Shown: positions 63,936-64,000 of the stretch, piece by piece
Position numbering within the stretch: position 1 is the first letter of the stretch
How the letters are laid out: the number at the start of each line of letters is the position of its first letter
Assembly (NCBI RefSeq): GCF_009870125.1
Contig: NC_046680.1
Location: 17,937,501 to 18,001,500, forward strand
Length of the DNA stretch: 64,000 nucleotides
Direction: 5' to 3'
Origin: Drosophila pseudoobscura
Lineage: Eukaryota; Arthropoda; Insecta; Diptera; Drosophilidae
Notes under the pieces: generated by a model
What the model was told of the DNA's origin: nothing
Databases searched by the model: none
The model's input: the letters and a program-made list of their open reading frames with translations, nothing else
Translations under genes and position numbers: made by a program

Positions 63936-64000
63936 CTGCGGATGGCGAGACAGAGATAGGTAGGGGATTTCCCGGTTATGACTAGACTCTAATTAGGAGT

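Overview
The window is from a Drosophila nuclear genome. It has spliced genes with short introns and GT/AG ends, housekeeping core-promoter motifs typical of flies, many microsatellites, and four genes that in D. melanogaster lie together at 45F-46A on arm 2R (Muller element C): Mmp2, Uba1, dacapo and sqa. The species was not determined. All exon limits were read by hand from protein similarity recalled for each family and from splice signals; no alignment or search was run.

Layout, left to right. Positions 1-23,400 belong to the 5' part of Mmp2 (minus strand). Three coding exons (signal peptide, then prodomain with cysteine switch and furin site) are separated by a 15.6 kb first intron, and the catalytic part lies beyond the left edge. 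Positions 23,400-27,900 are gene-poor. Uba1, the ubiquitin-activating enzyme E1 (minus strand, four coding exons, 1184 aa), fills 28,576-32,906. Its promoter near 33,220-33,272 carries Motif 1, DRE and Motif 6. Positions 33,200-39,900 form an accessory island. It holds several copies of a dispersed repeat, one or two possible gene relics, and a tandem pair of intact DUF1091 genes (minus strand, 182 aa each) bounded by three copies of a second short repeat. Positions 39,900-51,540 show no gene I can support. An intronless STRAP-like WD40 gene lies at 51,556-52,572 (plus). dacapo, the p21/p27-type CDK inhibitor, is at 57,152-59,072 (plus, three coding exons). The last three coding exons of a DAPK/MLCK-type kinase, best matched to sqa, lie at 60,994-63,935 (minus), convergent with dacapo, and the gene runs off the right edge.

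The main genes act in separate processes: matrix remodelling, ubiquitin activation, cell-cycle exit and myosin light-chain phosphorylation. They are not a functional cluster. The unusual material is the 33-40 kb island. The two DUF1091 copies have nearly identical promoters and flanks but a diverged 3' half, where most base differences change amino acids. A repeat with the Uba1-type promoter layout recurs on both sides of them.
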